Shown here: one piece after another, positions 24,688-32,436 of the stretch | Numbering within the stretch: the first letter of the stretch is position 1 | Layout: each line of letters begins with the position of its first letter | DNA from: an uncultured Eubacteriales bacterium | GTDB taxonomy: Bacteria; Bacillota; Clostridia; Monoglobales; Monoglobaceae | Length of the DNA: 32,995 nucleotides | Direction of reading: 5' to 3' | Assembly (NCBI GenBank): GCA_900542675.1 | Contig: UQOT01000013.1 | Location: forward strand, 1 to 32,995 | Notes under the pieces: model-generated | Seen by the model: only the letters and a program-made list of their open reading frames with translations | The model's database searches: none | Told to the model about the DNA's origin: nothing | Made by a program: the position numbers and the translations under genes

Positions 24688-25239
24688 CTACGTTCCTACG
24701 TTGTACTCCCTTTCAAACAATTCGTCGCAGAATTGGCGTTTTAAGGTTTTCTCATCTACACTATCGACTAGGTAGTGTATTATATGCAGTTTTTTCTTGT
24801 CTGCATATTTATGAAGTCCGTTAAGGCGCTGTATGTTCGCCATTTCACTGCGCCACAGCAGAGAGAGCTGCCAACGCATCTTTTTCTTTGGGTTCGGCTG
24901 CGGACCTCGGATTATTTGGACGGCTTCGCCGTTTTTATCATCGCTCACACAAATTACGCCCCAATGCTCCGGCACGTGCTTTATCGCTTGTTTTCTGTGC
25001 TTTACGCCGACCACAAGGCAGTTCATATCAAAATATTTATCATAATCCTTAACCTGCGTTTTAAGGCGGGCATATGTATCACTGTCGCTTTTAAGCTCAA
25101 ATCCGATTATCATATCGGGCAGCACCGCGACCACGTCCGCGCGCGACTTGTCGATTACGACCTCCTCCATAACCCGCACCTTCTCAAACATTCCGTCCAG
25201 ATACCAAAAAAACGCATCCTTAATTTCCGTCTCCAGCAC
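24688..25239 (-). CDS. sce7726-family protein, PD-(D/E)XK nuclease fold
   Basis: A 183-residue protein whose core ADVVAVLPDMIIGFELKSDS gives the D-x(n)-E-x-K pattern of restriction-endonuclease-like folds. YARLKTQVKDYDKYFDMNCL and VVGVKHRKQA follow, as in sce7726 proteins. Start: GTG at 25239 has GGGGGG 7 nt upstream. The in-frame ATG at 25296 would translate part of the intergenic repeat, so I reject it. The role of the family is not established, though it often sits in accessory or defence-like regions. The gene lies between repeat clusters on both sides and is opposite in strand to the small genes to its left, consistent with an acquired gene. Confidence 0.82.
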   Translation of the reverse strand: MLETEIKDAFFWYLDGMFEKVRVMEEVVIDKSRADVVAVLPDMIIGFELKSDSDTYARLKTQVKDYDKYFDMNCLVVGVKHRKQAIKHVPEHWGVICVSDDKNGEAVQIIRGPQPNPKKKMRWQLSLLWRSEMANIQRLNGLHKYADKKKLHIIHYLVDSVDEKTLKRQFCDELFEREYNVGT

Positions 25240-25254
25240 TCCATCACCCCCCGG

Positions 25255-25372
25255 TAGATTTGTAGGTTCGTAGGAATGTAGGCCGGTAGGTTCCAACGTT
25301 CGCGGGCACGTTGTGTACGCGAATGTGGGCGCGTACTCCCTAGTCCCTAGTCCCTAATCCCTAGTCCCCATG
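25255..25372. repeat. Repeat-rich gap with a CCCTAGT heptamer array
   Basis: At about 25337-25368 the heptamer CCCTAGT occurs four times in a row, one copy as CCCTAAT. Upstream are GTAGGTTCGTAGG-like repeats related in style to the ACCTACTCCCTACG stretch at 24678-24712 on the other side of the nuclease-fold gene. Confidence 0.6.
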
Positions 25373-26650
25373 TTAGTATTCTCTCTTTGTGTATATATCT
25401 ATAAATTCCGTGCGAAGTTTTGAGTAGATTATTTTTTGACCGCCGTAGAGACCGTAGTAGCCTGACATCATATAGCTGACTGCGGCTACGGTTGCAAACA
25501 GAACAAGCCCTTTTGAGCCGAACAGCTCAACGCTGAGCATAATCGCCGCAATCGGGCAGTTAACTACGCCGCAAAACATTCCGACCATACCGAGCGCCGC
25601 GGCAAACGGCGGATACAGACCCATAATATGCCCAACTGTACAGCCGAGCGTCGCGCCAATAAACAGCGTCGGCACAATCTCGCCGCCCTTAAAGCCGCAC
25701 CCAATTGTTATCATTGTAAACAGCATTTTAAGCGCGAAAGCATAAGGGATTGCCTTGCCTTCAAGCACTGCGGCGTCAATAATATTCATACCCGCGCCGT
25801 TATAGTCGGTGGTGCCGAGCAGGTAAGTAAGCCCCGCGATAATCACACCTCCGACAAAAACCCGGATATACGGGTTTTTAATCCATCTTGAAAACAGCTT
25901 GTTCGTGCCGAAAACTCCGACGCAGAATGCTATGCTGACAATCGCGCAGACAATACCGAGGATTATCGTCTTTAAAAACGTAACCATCGACAAAAACGGC
26001 ACAAAAGGCATAGAATACGTCTCGGGAATTACCCCAAACAGCAGCGAAATCTTATAAGACAGCACTGCCGACAAAAGACACGGAATAAACGCCGAATAGT
26101 GAATAATCCCGACGCTTATAACCTCAAGCGCAAAAATCGTCGCGGTAAGCGGCGTACCGAACAACGCCGAAAACACCGTGCTCATACCGCAAAGTCTCAC
26201 GACGTGCATATCGTTTTCGTCAAGCCTTAAAAATCTGCCCGTCATCTCGCCTATGCTTCCGCCAAGCTGGAGCGCCGCGCCCTCACGTCCGACACTTCCG
26301 CCGAAGAGATGCGTAATCACTGTTCCGATAAAAATCATAGGCGCCAACAGAAACGGAACCTTATCCTCGCTCCTGACCGACTTTATCACGCTGTCAGTGC
26401 CCGCATTCTTGTCCATCTTTGTAATGCGGTAGAGGAAAACTATCAAAAGCCCGCCGAGCGGCAGCAAAAGTATCAGCCATTCGTTTTTATTACGCATACG
26501 CGTAACATATGTAATGCACTTGCTGAAAAACGTTCCGGCAAGACCTCCGACTCCGCCCGTAATCGTAGCGAGTATGAGCCATTTTATAAACGTCTTTACG
26601 TATTCGTTGGCAGACCTCATTTTCTGCTTAAGCTTGCCTAAAATCAACAC
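25373..26650 (-). CDS. CLC-family anion transporter, probably fluoride/proton antiporter type
   Basis: A polytopic membrane protein of about 425 residues. GGSVGREGAALQLGG carries the gating glutamate (E125 counted from the upstream ATG 26656). The chloride-filter motif GSGIP is replaced by NAGTD (84-88), and the later filter reads GFKGGEIVPTLFIGA in place of the chloride-type GxFxP. Loss of GSGIP together with GFKGGE is what I recall for the CLC-F fluoride exporters, so fluoride export is favoured over chloride transport by inference. Start: GTG 26650 has GGAGG at 8 nt; ATG 26656 lies against the SD. I see no fluoride riboswitch upstream. The gene follows the two tRNAs and their terminator. 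Confidence 0.87.
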   Translation of the reverse strand: MLILGKLKQKMRSANEYVKTFIKWLILATITGGVGGLAGTFFSKCITYVTRMRNKNEWLILLLPLGGLLIVFLYRITKMDKNAGTDSVIKSVRSEDKVPFLLAPMIFIGTVITHLFGGSVGREGAALQLGGSIGEMTGRFLRLDENDMHVVRLCGMSTVFSALFGTPLTATIFALEVISVGIIHYSAFIPCLLSAVLSYKISLLFGVIPETYSMPFVPFLSMVTFLKTIILGIVCAIVSIAFCVGVFGTNKLFSRWIKNPYIRVFVGGVIIAGLTYLLGTTDYNGAGMNIIDAAVLEGKAIPYAFALKMLFTMITIGCGFKGGEIVPTLFIGATLGCTVGHIMGLYPPFAAALGMVGMFCGVVNCPIAAIMLSVELFGSKGLVLFATVAAVSYMMSGYYGLYGGQKIIYSKLRTEFIDIYTKREY

Positions 26651-26681
26651 TTCCATCTCCTCCGCTTTATCGGTAGCTAAT

Positions 26682-26715
26682 CAAAAATAAAAGCGTCTGA
26701 CAGCAAGTCAAACGC
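26682..26715 (-). terminator. Terminator of the tRNA-Leu/tRNA-Gln transcript
   Basis: The minus-strand stem GCGTTTGAC/GTCAGACGC (one G-U) with a 5-nt loop is followed by TTTTATTTTT. It lies 16 nt past tRNA-Gln. Confidence 0.9.
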
Positions 26716-26730
26716 AATATAAAAACATTG

Positions 26731-26804
26731 TGGCTGCCTGACCAGGATTCGAACCCGGACAAAGTGAGTCAGAGTCACTCGTGCTACCTTTACACAATCA
26801 GGCA
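26731..26804 (-). tRNA. tRNA-Gln (anticodon CTG)
   Basis: A 74-nt cloverleaf with encoded CCA. The acceptor TGCCTGA pairs perfectly with TCAGGCA, discriminator G. The anticodon stem AGTGA/TCACT encloses CTCTGAC, giving CTG, which reads CAG glutamine codons. The T-arm has GGGTTCGAATCC. Confidence 0.94.
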
Positions 26805-26811
26805 ATAATAA

Positions 26812-26895
26812 TGGTGCGAGCAGTGGGACTTGAACCCACACGCCATAAGCACACGCCCCTCAAACGTGCCTGTCTGCCGATTCCAGCATGCTCGC
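26812..26895 (-). tRNA. tRNA-Leu (anticodon GAG)
   Basis: An 84-nt class II tRNA with a long variable arm and encoded CCA. The acceptor GCGAGCA pairs with TGCTCGC, discriminator A. The D-arm has GGAATCGGCAGAC, typical of leucine tRNAs. The anticodon stem CACGT/GCGTG encloses TTGAGGG, giving GAG. It is 7 nt upstream of tRNA-Gln in the same transcript. Confidence 0.94.
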
Positions 26896-26947
26896 ACATA
26901 TTTATCGCTGCCATTGAAAACTGAGGGTTTCAAAAGCCGACTTTGAT

Positions 26948-26976
26948 ATTATAATACGCAGTTTTTGATTTGTCAA
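26948..26976 (-). promoter_or_regulatory. Sigma-A promoter of the tRNA-Leu/tRNA-Gln operon
   Basis: TTGACA (26971-26976), 17 nt, TATAAT (26948-26953) on the minus strand: perfect consensus. Confidence 0.9.
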
Positions 26977-27013
26977 TACTTTTTTTGAAAAATTTGAAAA
27001 ATTATTAGAAATC

Positions 27014-27042
27014 TTTACACCAAACCGCGCGTGTGGTATAAT
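27014..27042 (+). promoter_or_regulatory. Sigma-A promoter of the second pectate lyase (and larEC)
   Basis: TTTACA (27014-27019), 17 nt, TATAAT (27037-27042). It diverges from the tRNA promoter 38 nt away. No terminator follows the lyase, so it probably also drives larE and larC. Confidence 0.83.
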
Positions 27043-27086
27043 GTTTTTATCGTAACACCATTATTTTAAGAAGGGATTGCCTTATA

Positions 27087-30000
27087 ATGAAAATCTATAA
27101 AAATCTTACTTTAAATCTGTTAATTCTTCTTTTGGCTGCTGCGGTTCCGCTTTCGGCGGCTGCGGCGGATAATAAGCTGCCCGCCTTTCCCGGTGCGGAG
27201 GGCGGCGGCAAGTATTCTAAAGGTGCGCGCGGGATACTTGCAGATGGCGGCAGCATATCGGTTTATCACGTTACAAACCTAAACGACTCGGGCGAGGGCT
27301 CATTCAGAGACGCAGTGTCAAAGCCCGGGCGAATAGTCGTGTTTGATTTAAGCGGCACGATTGAATTGAAATCCCAGGTTCAGATTACAAGCAACATCAC
27401 AGTACTCGGTCAAACCGCGCCCGGAGACGGCATAACAATTTCGGGCGGCGATGTAATAACCGGCGACGGTGCGAAAGATATTATATTGCGCTATCTTAAA
27501 ATTCGCCCCACCGACAAAAACGGCGGTGAGCCCGATGGGCTCGGCGGCCGCTTCGGCGCCAACATTATATTTGACCACTGCAGCGTATCGTGGTGTGTGG
27601 ATGAACTGCTTACGCTCTACGGCGGTCCTGTAAGTCAATCAAGCGACAGCGCCCCCGTCGGCAATCATCTTACAATCCAAAACACTATCGGCTCGGAGAG
27701 CCTAAGAATGAGCAACCACGCCAAGGGCGCCCACGGCTACGGCGCGATATGGGGCGGCACAAACGCAAGCTATGTCTATAACCTGCTCGCCCACCACGAC
27801 AGCCGCAGTCCGAGACTTGACAGAGAACCTCAGAATACAGACGTTAAAAGCAACATAATATACGACTGGGGGCAGACCAACTCGGCATACGGTGCGGAAC
27901 CGTACGACACAGGCCAAACCTCCAAAAGAGGCAGCTATGTAAATTGGGTAGGCAATTATTACAAAGCCGGACCCGCTACAGCAAAAAAGATTATGACACG
28001 TATATTTGACGTAACCTCCCCTCTGGCGGACGGCGATAAGAAATCGGCTTTCTTCTTCAGCGACAATTATTTGGACGGCACGGGCGTAATATCGGACTAC
28101 AATAACAATGCATACGTCAATAACTTCTCGGGCGCGGATATGCTAAATCAAGAAATTGATATGGGTGAGTATAGCATAAGCCATATCCCACCCGAAACGG
28201 CATACAGCTATATTTTAAACAACGCGGGCGCAACTCTGCCGAGGCGTGACGCTGTTGACGCGCGTATTATAAACGATGTTAAAAACGGAACCGGCAGGCT
28301 TGTCAACAACGCGGGCGAAGTCGGCGGGCTGATACCTGTCGAAAGCGAGACTCGCAGGTTTGAAATTCCCGAACAGTGGCTTACCGAAAACGGACTTTCG
28401 GGCAAGGCGGAGACCGACATAACAGAAAGCGGCTATACCGTAATTGAAGCATACGTCAACGCTTGGACGGCAGAAATGTCAAAAACCCCGCCGACAAATC
28501 CGAATATTATTGTACAGTCTCCCGCAACCTCGGCATTAACAGACCAAATCGAGGGCTTAGCCGTAGACAACGGCGAATGGGCGGTAATCACCGAGGGCGA
28601 GAGCATACAGTATAAGGCGGCGGCAATTCCCGTCGGAGACACCAAAATCGTAAAAACAGAGATTTATGACAAAAACACCAAAATCGGCGAGTATGACAGC
28701 GATGTAATAGATGTGCCGCTAACGCTCGGCGCGGGAACTCATTATTTAACCTGCCGCGCGATAAACGACCGCGGCGAAAAGACGCAGAGCACGACGTCTA
28801 TCGTATATGTGAAATCCTCTGCTGCGCCCGGAAGCTATTCGTTTGCCGAAATCAGGGAAAACAGCTACAGCGGCTACAAGGGCAAGGGCGGAGCGTCAAT
28901 GGACGATACAAACGGCGTTTACACAATCTACGGCTCCGGCAGAATAACCTCCGGCAAGGCAAGCGACAACTGCGGATTTATGTATAAGCCGGTTACGGGC
29001 GACTTTGATGTTACGGTTAAAATTGAAGAAATTCCGAAATTTGAAAATCAGCAGGTAAGCGGGCTTATGGTACGTGCCGGGCTTAATAAGGACGACGTTA
29101 TGGCAATGCTCGGCGACGGCTGGATAAAATACGGTGAAAACGTCCGCGTGTTCAGCAGAACAGCAAAGGGCGCAAAATCGACCGAGGAATATTTTAAGGA
29201 CAGCGAAGGCAAAATCTGCGAAAACACAAGCGATGTAGGTTACAGCGTGCCAAAGTATATGAGAATTCAGCGCAGCGGAAACAAGCTTACATTCAGCGTA
29301 TCAAACAGCGGCACCTTATGGAACGACAGCGGAAACGGCAGCAGAAGCAACCGCGAGCCGATGACAATCGAGTACCCCGACCTGCCCGACACATTGTATG
29401 TGGGGCTTGCGACCGACTCCGCAAACGGAGTGTCGGTTAAAGAGTGCTTCTCAGCGGCGAAATTCAGTCACCTTACGCTAAACGGCGAAAGCGATGTTGT
29501 GCTTGAAGAAGGCGCGGTTCCGTTCTACGACACCGACTTTAACACCGCGGAAAAGCCCGAGTGGTATGTTCCAAACGGCAGCGGCGAAACAGACTTTGCG
29601 GGCAGCGGTCTGAGCGGGAACTTCGGCAAAACCCTGCTGTTCTGGGGCGAGACCTCCAGAAGCTTTAATCCGCAAAGGCGCGGTACTGTAAAAATGACCG
29701 CCGATTTTATTACGCGAAAGCATTCAACAAACACCAAAGTAAACAACAATGCAGGTGCAAGATTTATGCTAAACGGCATTGATAAAGACGGCAACCTTAC
29801 AAAAATCAAAAGCGTATACGCGCAGGTTAAAAACGGATTTTTTGAGGACTACGACAATACGGGCGAGCCGATACCGAATATCACGCCGGCTTCAACTAAC
29901 ACGTTTGAGCTTGATAGTTGGTATAAAGTCGAGATTACACTAAACTACAACACAGGCAAGGGAAAATATTCGTTCAAGCCATATACCGAGTATAATTCTG

Positions 30001-30380
30001 AGACCGATACCTACGTAACCGAAAGTTCAATATTTGACTGTGAATTTAATTTTGATACGGGCATATCGGTTTCGCAACTGCATTTTCAGCGTTTCGCGGG
30101 CTGGGAGATGCATCTCGATAATGTGGGCGCAGAAGTTCAGGACGCGGAATACTTTATTATAGAAAATAACACGGTCAGGGTAAATAATCCCGAAACCGAC
30201 GCGACGCTCTATATATCAGAGTACGCAAGCGGCGATACGCTTGTAAATTGCACTGCGCATCCTGTCAAAGCAAAGACCGTATCAGAGAGCTTTAATCTAC
30301 CCGATACGCAAAACAAAACAGTCCTGTATCTGTGGGATAGTAACAATTCGCCCCTATGCGGCTCAACAGAAATAAAATAA
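27087..30380 (+). CDS. Secreted PL1-type pectate lyase, paralogue of the 9602-13066 enzyme
   Basis: Predicted extracellular pectate lyase. The signal peptide covers residues 1 to about 27. The beta-helix domain (about 30-465) begins LPAFPGAEGGGKYSKGARG, has IFDHCSVSWCVDELLTLY as the likely calcium site and AHHDSRSPRLDR with R240 as candidate catalytic arginine. An Ig-like domain (470-582) and a DUF1349-like domain (583-802) match the order in the other lyase. From residue 810 the proteins diverge: here a LamG-like domain (810-1022) replaces the beta-sandwich module, repeat and linker. A C-terminal domain with TVLYLWDSNN ends both in related fashion. No SLH domain. The SD is weak (GAAGGG about 12 nt from ATG). 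larE starts 31 nt after the stop. Confidence 0.9.
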   Translation: MKIYKNLTLNLLILLLAAAVPLSAAAADNKLPAFPGAEGGGKYSKGARGILADGGSISVYHVTNLNDSGEGSFRDAVSKPGRIVVFDLSGTIELKSQVQITSNITVLGQTAPGDGITISGGDVITGDGAKDIILRYLKIRPTDKNGGEPDGLGGRFGANIIFDHCSVSWCVDELLTLYGGPVSQSSDSAPVGNHLTIQNTIGSESLRMSNHAKGAHGYGAIWGGTNASYVYNLLAHHDSRSPRLDREPQNTDVKSNIIYDWGQTNSAYGAEPYDTGQTSKRGSYVNWVGNYYKAGPATAKKIMTRIFDVTSPLADGDKKSAFFFSDNYLDGTGVISDYNNNAYVNNFSGADMLNQEIDMGEYSISHIPPETAYSYILNNAGATLPRRDAVDARIINDVKNGTGRLVNNAGEVGGLIPVESETRRFEIPEQWLTENGLSGKAETDITESGYTVIEAYVNAWTAEMSKTPPTNPNIIVQSPATSALTDQIEGLAVDNGEWAVITEGESIQYKAAAIPVGDTKIVKTEIYDKNTKIGEYDSDVIDVPLTLGAGTHYLTCRAINDRGEKTQSTTSIVYVKSSAAPGSYSFAEIRENSYSGYKGKGGASMDDTNGVYTIYGSGRITSGKASDNCGFMYKPVTGDFDVTVKIEEIPKFENQQVSGLMVRAGLNKDDVMAMLGDGWIKYGENVRVFSRTAKGAKSTEEYFKDSEGKICENTSDVGYSVPKYMRIQRSGNKLTFSVSNSGTLWNDSGNGSRSNREPMTIEYPDLPDTLYVGLATDSANGVSVKECFSAAKFSHLTLNGESDVVLEEGAVPFYDTDFNTAEKPEWYVPNGSGETDFAGSGLSGNFGKTLLFWGETSRSFNPQRRGTVKMTADFITRKHSTNTKVNNNAGARFMLNGIDKDGNLTKIKSVYAQVKNGFFEDYDNTGEPIPNITPASTNTFELDSWYKVEITLNYNTGKGKYSFKPYTEYNSETDTYVTESSIFDCEFNFDTGISVSQLHFQRFAGWEMHLDNVGAEVQDAEYFIIENNTVRVNNPETDATLYISEYASGDTLVNCTAHPVKAKTVSESFNLPDTQNKTVLYLWDSNNSPLCGSTEIK

Positions 30381-30411
30381 ACCATGCCATACAAGGGAAT
30401 GAATAATTATT

Positions 30412-31179
30412 ATGGAAGAAATTTCATACAAACGCACTCGGCTTAAAAAGTTTTTCGAGGATAATCCAAAGTGCGCTCTGGCGTTTTCGGGCGGAGTGGA
30501 CTCCGCATACCTCTTGTACGCCGCAGCAAAGCTCGGAGCCAAAGTTCAGCCGTATTACTTTCAAACCGCGTTTCAGCCGCAGTTTGAATATGCCGACGCG
30601 CTTAAGCTGTGCGCGAAGCTCGGCGCAGAGCTTAAGACTGTGGAATACGATATTTTGTCTGATAATACTATAGCGTCAAACCCCGAAAACAGGTGCTATT
30701 TCTGTAAAAAAGCTATGTTTTGCTATCTTACAAGCCGAGCCAAAGCTGACGGATATGATGTAATTATTGACGGCACAAACGCGTCGGATAATTATGCCGA
30801 CCGCCCCGGAATGAAAGCACTCGCTGAGATGTCGGTGCTCTCGCCGCTGCGCGAATGCGGTCTTACAAAGGACGAGATACGCGCACTTTCAAAGAGCGGT
30901 GGGCTATTCACTTGGGATAAGCCCGCGTACGCCTGCCTTGCGACAAGAATTTACTGCGGCGGAAAAATCACCGCCGATATTCTCGAAAGTGTCGAGGCGG
31001 CGGAGGGCGAGCTTAAGAAAATGGGCTTTACGGATATGCGCGTGAGAGTAATCGACAGCGCGGCAAAAATCCAGATAAAGCACAGTCAGCTTGCGGCGGC
31101 CGAGAATAAAAAAGACGAGATTCTAAGGCGGCTCAAGCCGTATTTTGACACGATAATTCCGAATTTGGAGGGAAGATAA
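30412..31179 (+). CDS. larE: ATP-dependent sacrificial sulfur transferase LarE
   Basis: Converts the carboxylates of the pyridinium dicarboxylate precursor to thiocarboxylates during nickel-pincer cofactor synthesis, giving up sulfur from its own cysteine in the single-cysteine type. The PP-loop is SGGVDS (26-31). NRCYFCKKAMF (93-103) is the conserved CxxC helix start. PAYACLATRI (171-180) places C175 where L. plantarum LarE has sacrificial C176. The 255-residue length is normal. It is coupled to larC by a TAATG overlap. SD is poor, so translation may depend on the upstream lyase message. Confidence 0.9.
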   Translation: MEEISYKRTRLKKFFEDNPKCALAFSGGVDSAYLLYAAAKLGAKVQPYYFQTAFQPQFEYADALKLCAKLGAELKTVEYDILSDNTIASNPENRCYFCKKAMFCYLTSRAKADGYDVIIDGTNASDNYADRPGMKALAEMSVLSPLRECGLTKDEIRALSKSGGLFTWDKPAYACLATRIYCGGKITADILESVEAAEGELKKMGFTDMRVRVIDSAAKIQIKHSQLAAAENKKDEILRRLKPYFDTIIPNLEGR

Positions 31180-32351
31180 TGACAACATTATATTTAGAAT
31201 GTACTATGGGCGCGGCGGGAGATATGCTCCTGTCCGCGCTCTGCGAGCTTTTACCCGACCCCGATAAATTTATTGAAGATTTAAACTCGCTGGATATTCC
31301 AAGCGTCAGGTACTCAAAAAATTCCTCGGTAAAATGCGGAATAACCGGCACGCATATCGACGTATCAATCGGCGGCATACGTGAAGATGAGCATATGCAC
31401 GGGCATACGCACCACCACTCACATACCGGGATGCACGAGATTGAGCATATAATCGAAAAGCTAAGCCTGCCGCGCAATGTAAAGGACGATGCGCTCTCGG
31501 TTTACCGCCTGATTGCCGCGGCGGAAAGCCGTGCCCACGGCTGCGAGGTCAGTCAAATTCATTTTCACGAGGTCGGCACGATGGACGCGGTCGCAGACAT
31601 TGTCGGGGTTTGCGCGGCGATGAATGATTTAAATCCGGGCAAAGTCATCGTATCGCCGATTAATGTCGGATTTGGCACGGTGCGTTGTGCACACGGAACA
31701 CTTCCCGTTCCCGCACCCGCGACTGCGCATATTTTAAGCGGCGTACCAATCTACAGCGGCAGCATTGAGGGCGAACTGTGCACACCAACCGGCGCGGCGC
31801 TTATACGGCATTTTGCCGACAAGTTTGCGGCAATGCCGGTTATGAGCGTTTCAAAAATCGGTTACGGAATGGGAACAAAGGATTTTGCCGCGGCTAACTG
31901 CCTGCGCGCTATGCTCGGTAAGACGCAGGATACGGCCGATACCGTATGCGAGCTTATCTGCAACATAGACGATATGACCGCCGAGGAAATCGGCTATGCA
32001 ACCGCCGTTTTATTGGACGCAGGCGCGCTTGACGTGTTCACCGCACCCATAGGAATGAAAAAGAACCGCCCGGGAACAATGCTGACCTGCCTGTGCAGTG
32101 AAGAAAGCCGCGAAAAGTTTCTGCGGCTGATATTTAAGCACACCTCAACTATAGGCGTGCGCGAGCATATCTCAAAACGTTACGTGTTAAGCCGAGAGAT
32201 TGTCGAGAAGGAAACAAAATACGGTAAAATTAAAATCAAAAAATCCACAGGCTACGGCACAAAGCGCGAGAAGCCTGAATACAACGACCTCGCCCGCCTC
32301 GCCGCCGAAAACGACACAAGCATAACGGAGATTAAGAAAGAAATATTGTAA
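31179..32351 (+). CDS. larC: Nickel insertion protein LarC (single continuous frame)
   Basis: Inserts nickel into the pincer cofactor using CTP. The 390-residue protein has the N-terminal LECTMGAAGDMLLSALCE, a His-rich stretch (72-90, HMHGHTHHHSHTGMHEIEH) suited to nickel, QIHFHEVGTMDAVADIVG, and the C-terminal domain with CNIDDMTAEEIGYA and GMKKNRPGTMLTCL. In L. plantarum larC is split and needs a programmed frameshift; here both halves are one uninterrupted frame. LarB and a LarA-type enzyme are not in the window. The start overlaps the larE stop by one base. Confidence 0.92.
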   Translation: MTTLYLECTMGAAGDMLLSALCELLPDPDKFIEDLNSLDIPSVRYSKNSSVKCGITGTHIDVSIGGIREDEHMHGHTHHHSHTGMHEIEHIIEKLSLPRNVKDDALSVYRLIAAAESRAHGCEVSQIHFHEVGTMDAVADIVGVCAAMNDLNPGKVIVSPINVGFGTVRCAHGTLPVPAPATAHILSGVPIYSGSIEGELCTPTGAALIRHFADKFAAMPVMSVSKIGYGMGTKDFAAANCLRAMLGKTQDTADTVCELICNIDDMTAEEIGYATAVLLDAGALDVFTAPIGMKKNRPGTMLTCLCSEESREKFLRLIFKHTSTIGVREHISKRYVLSREIVEKETKYGKIKIKKSTGYGTKREKPEYNDLARLAAENDTSITEIKKEIL

Positions 32352-32370
32352 TGCGCACGTTGCGTATCAA

Positions 32371-32397
32371 GCGGGCGGATAATATCCGCCCCTACGG
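32371..32397. repeat. 27-bp palindromic repeat, copy 2
   Basis: Exact reverse-complement copy of 23414-23440, with core GGGCGGAT-AAT-ATCCGCCC followed by CCTACGG. It lies between the convergent larC and recG genes. No T-run follows, so it is not an obvious terminator. Confidence 0.85.
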
Positions 32398-32436
32398 TTT
32401 GCGGTTGTCCTATTTTGGCGCTGGCGGCTTAATTTT

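Noticed and set aside
25240..25296. N-terminal extension of the sce7726-type gene
   Set aside because: The extension is translated intergenic repeat. GTG 25239 has a strong SD.
26651..26760. Fluoride (crcB) riboswitch before the CLC gene
   Set aside because: I looked for the conserved GGNGAUGG and pseudoknot features and did not find them; the space is mostly the tRNA terminator.
31179..32351. Programmed frameshift in larC
   Set aside because: The 390-residue frame is continuous through both LarC halves, so no frameshift is needed.
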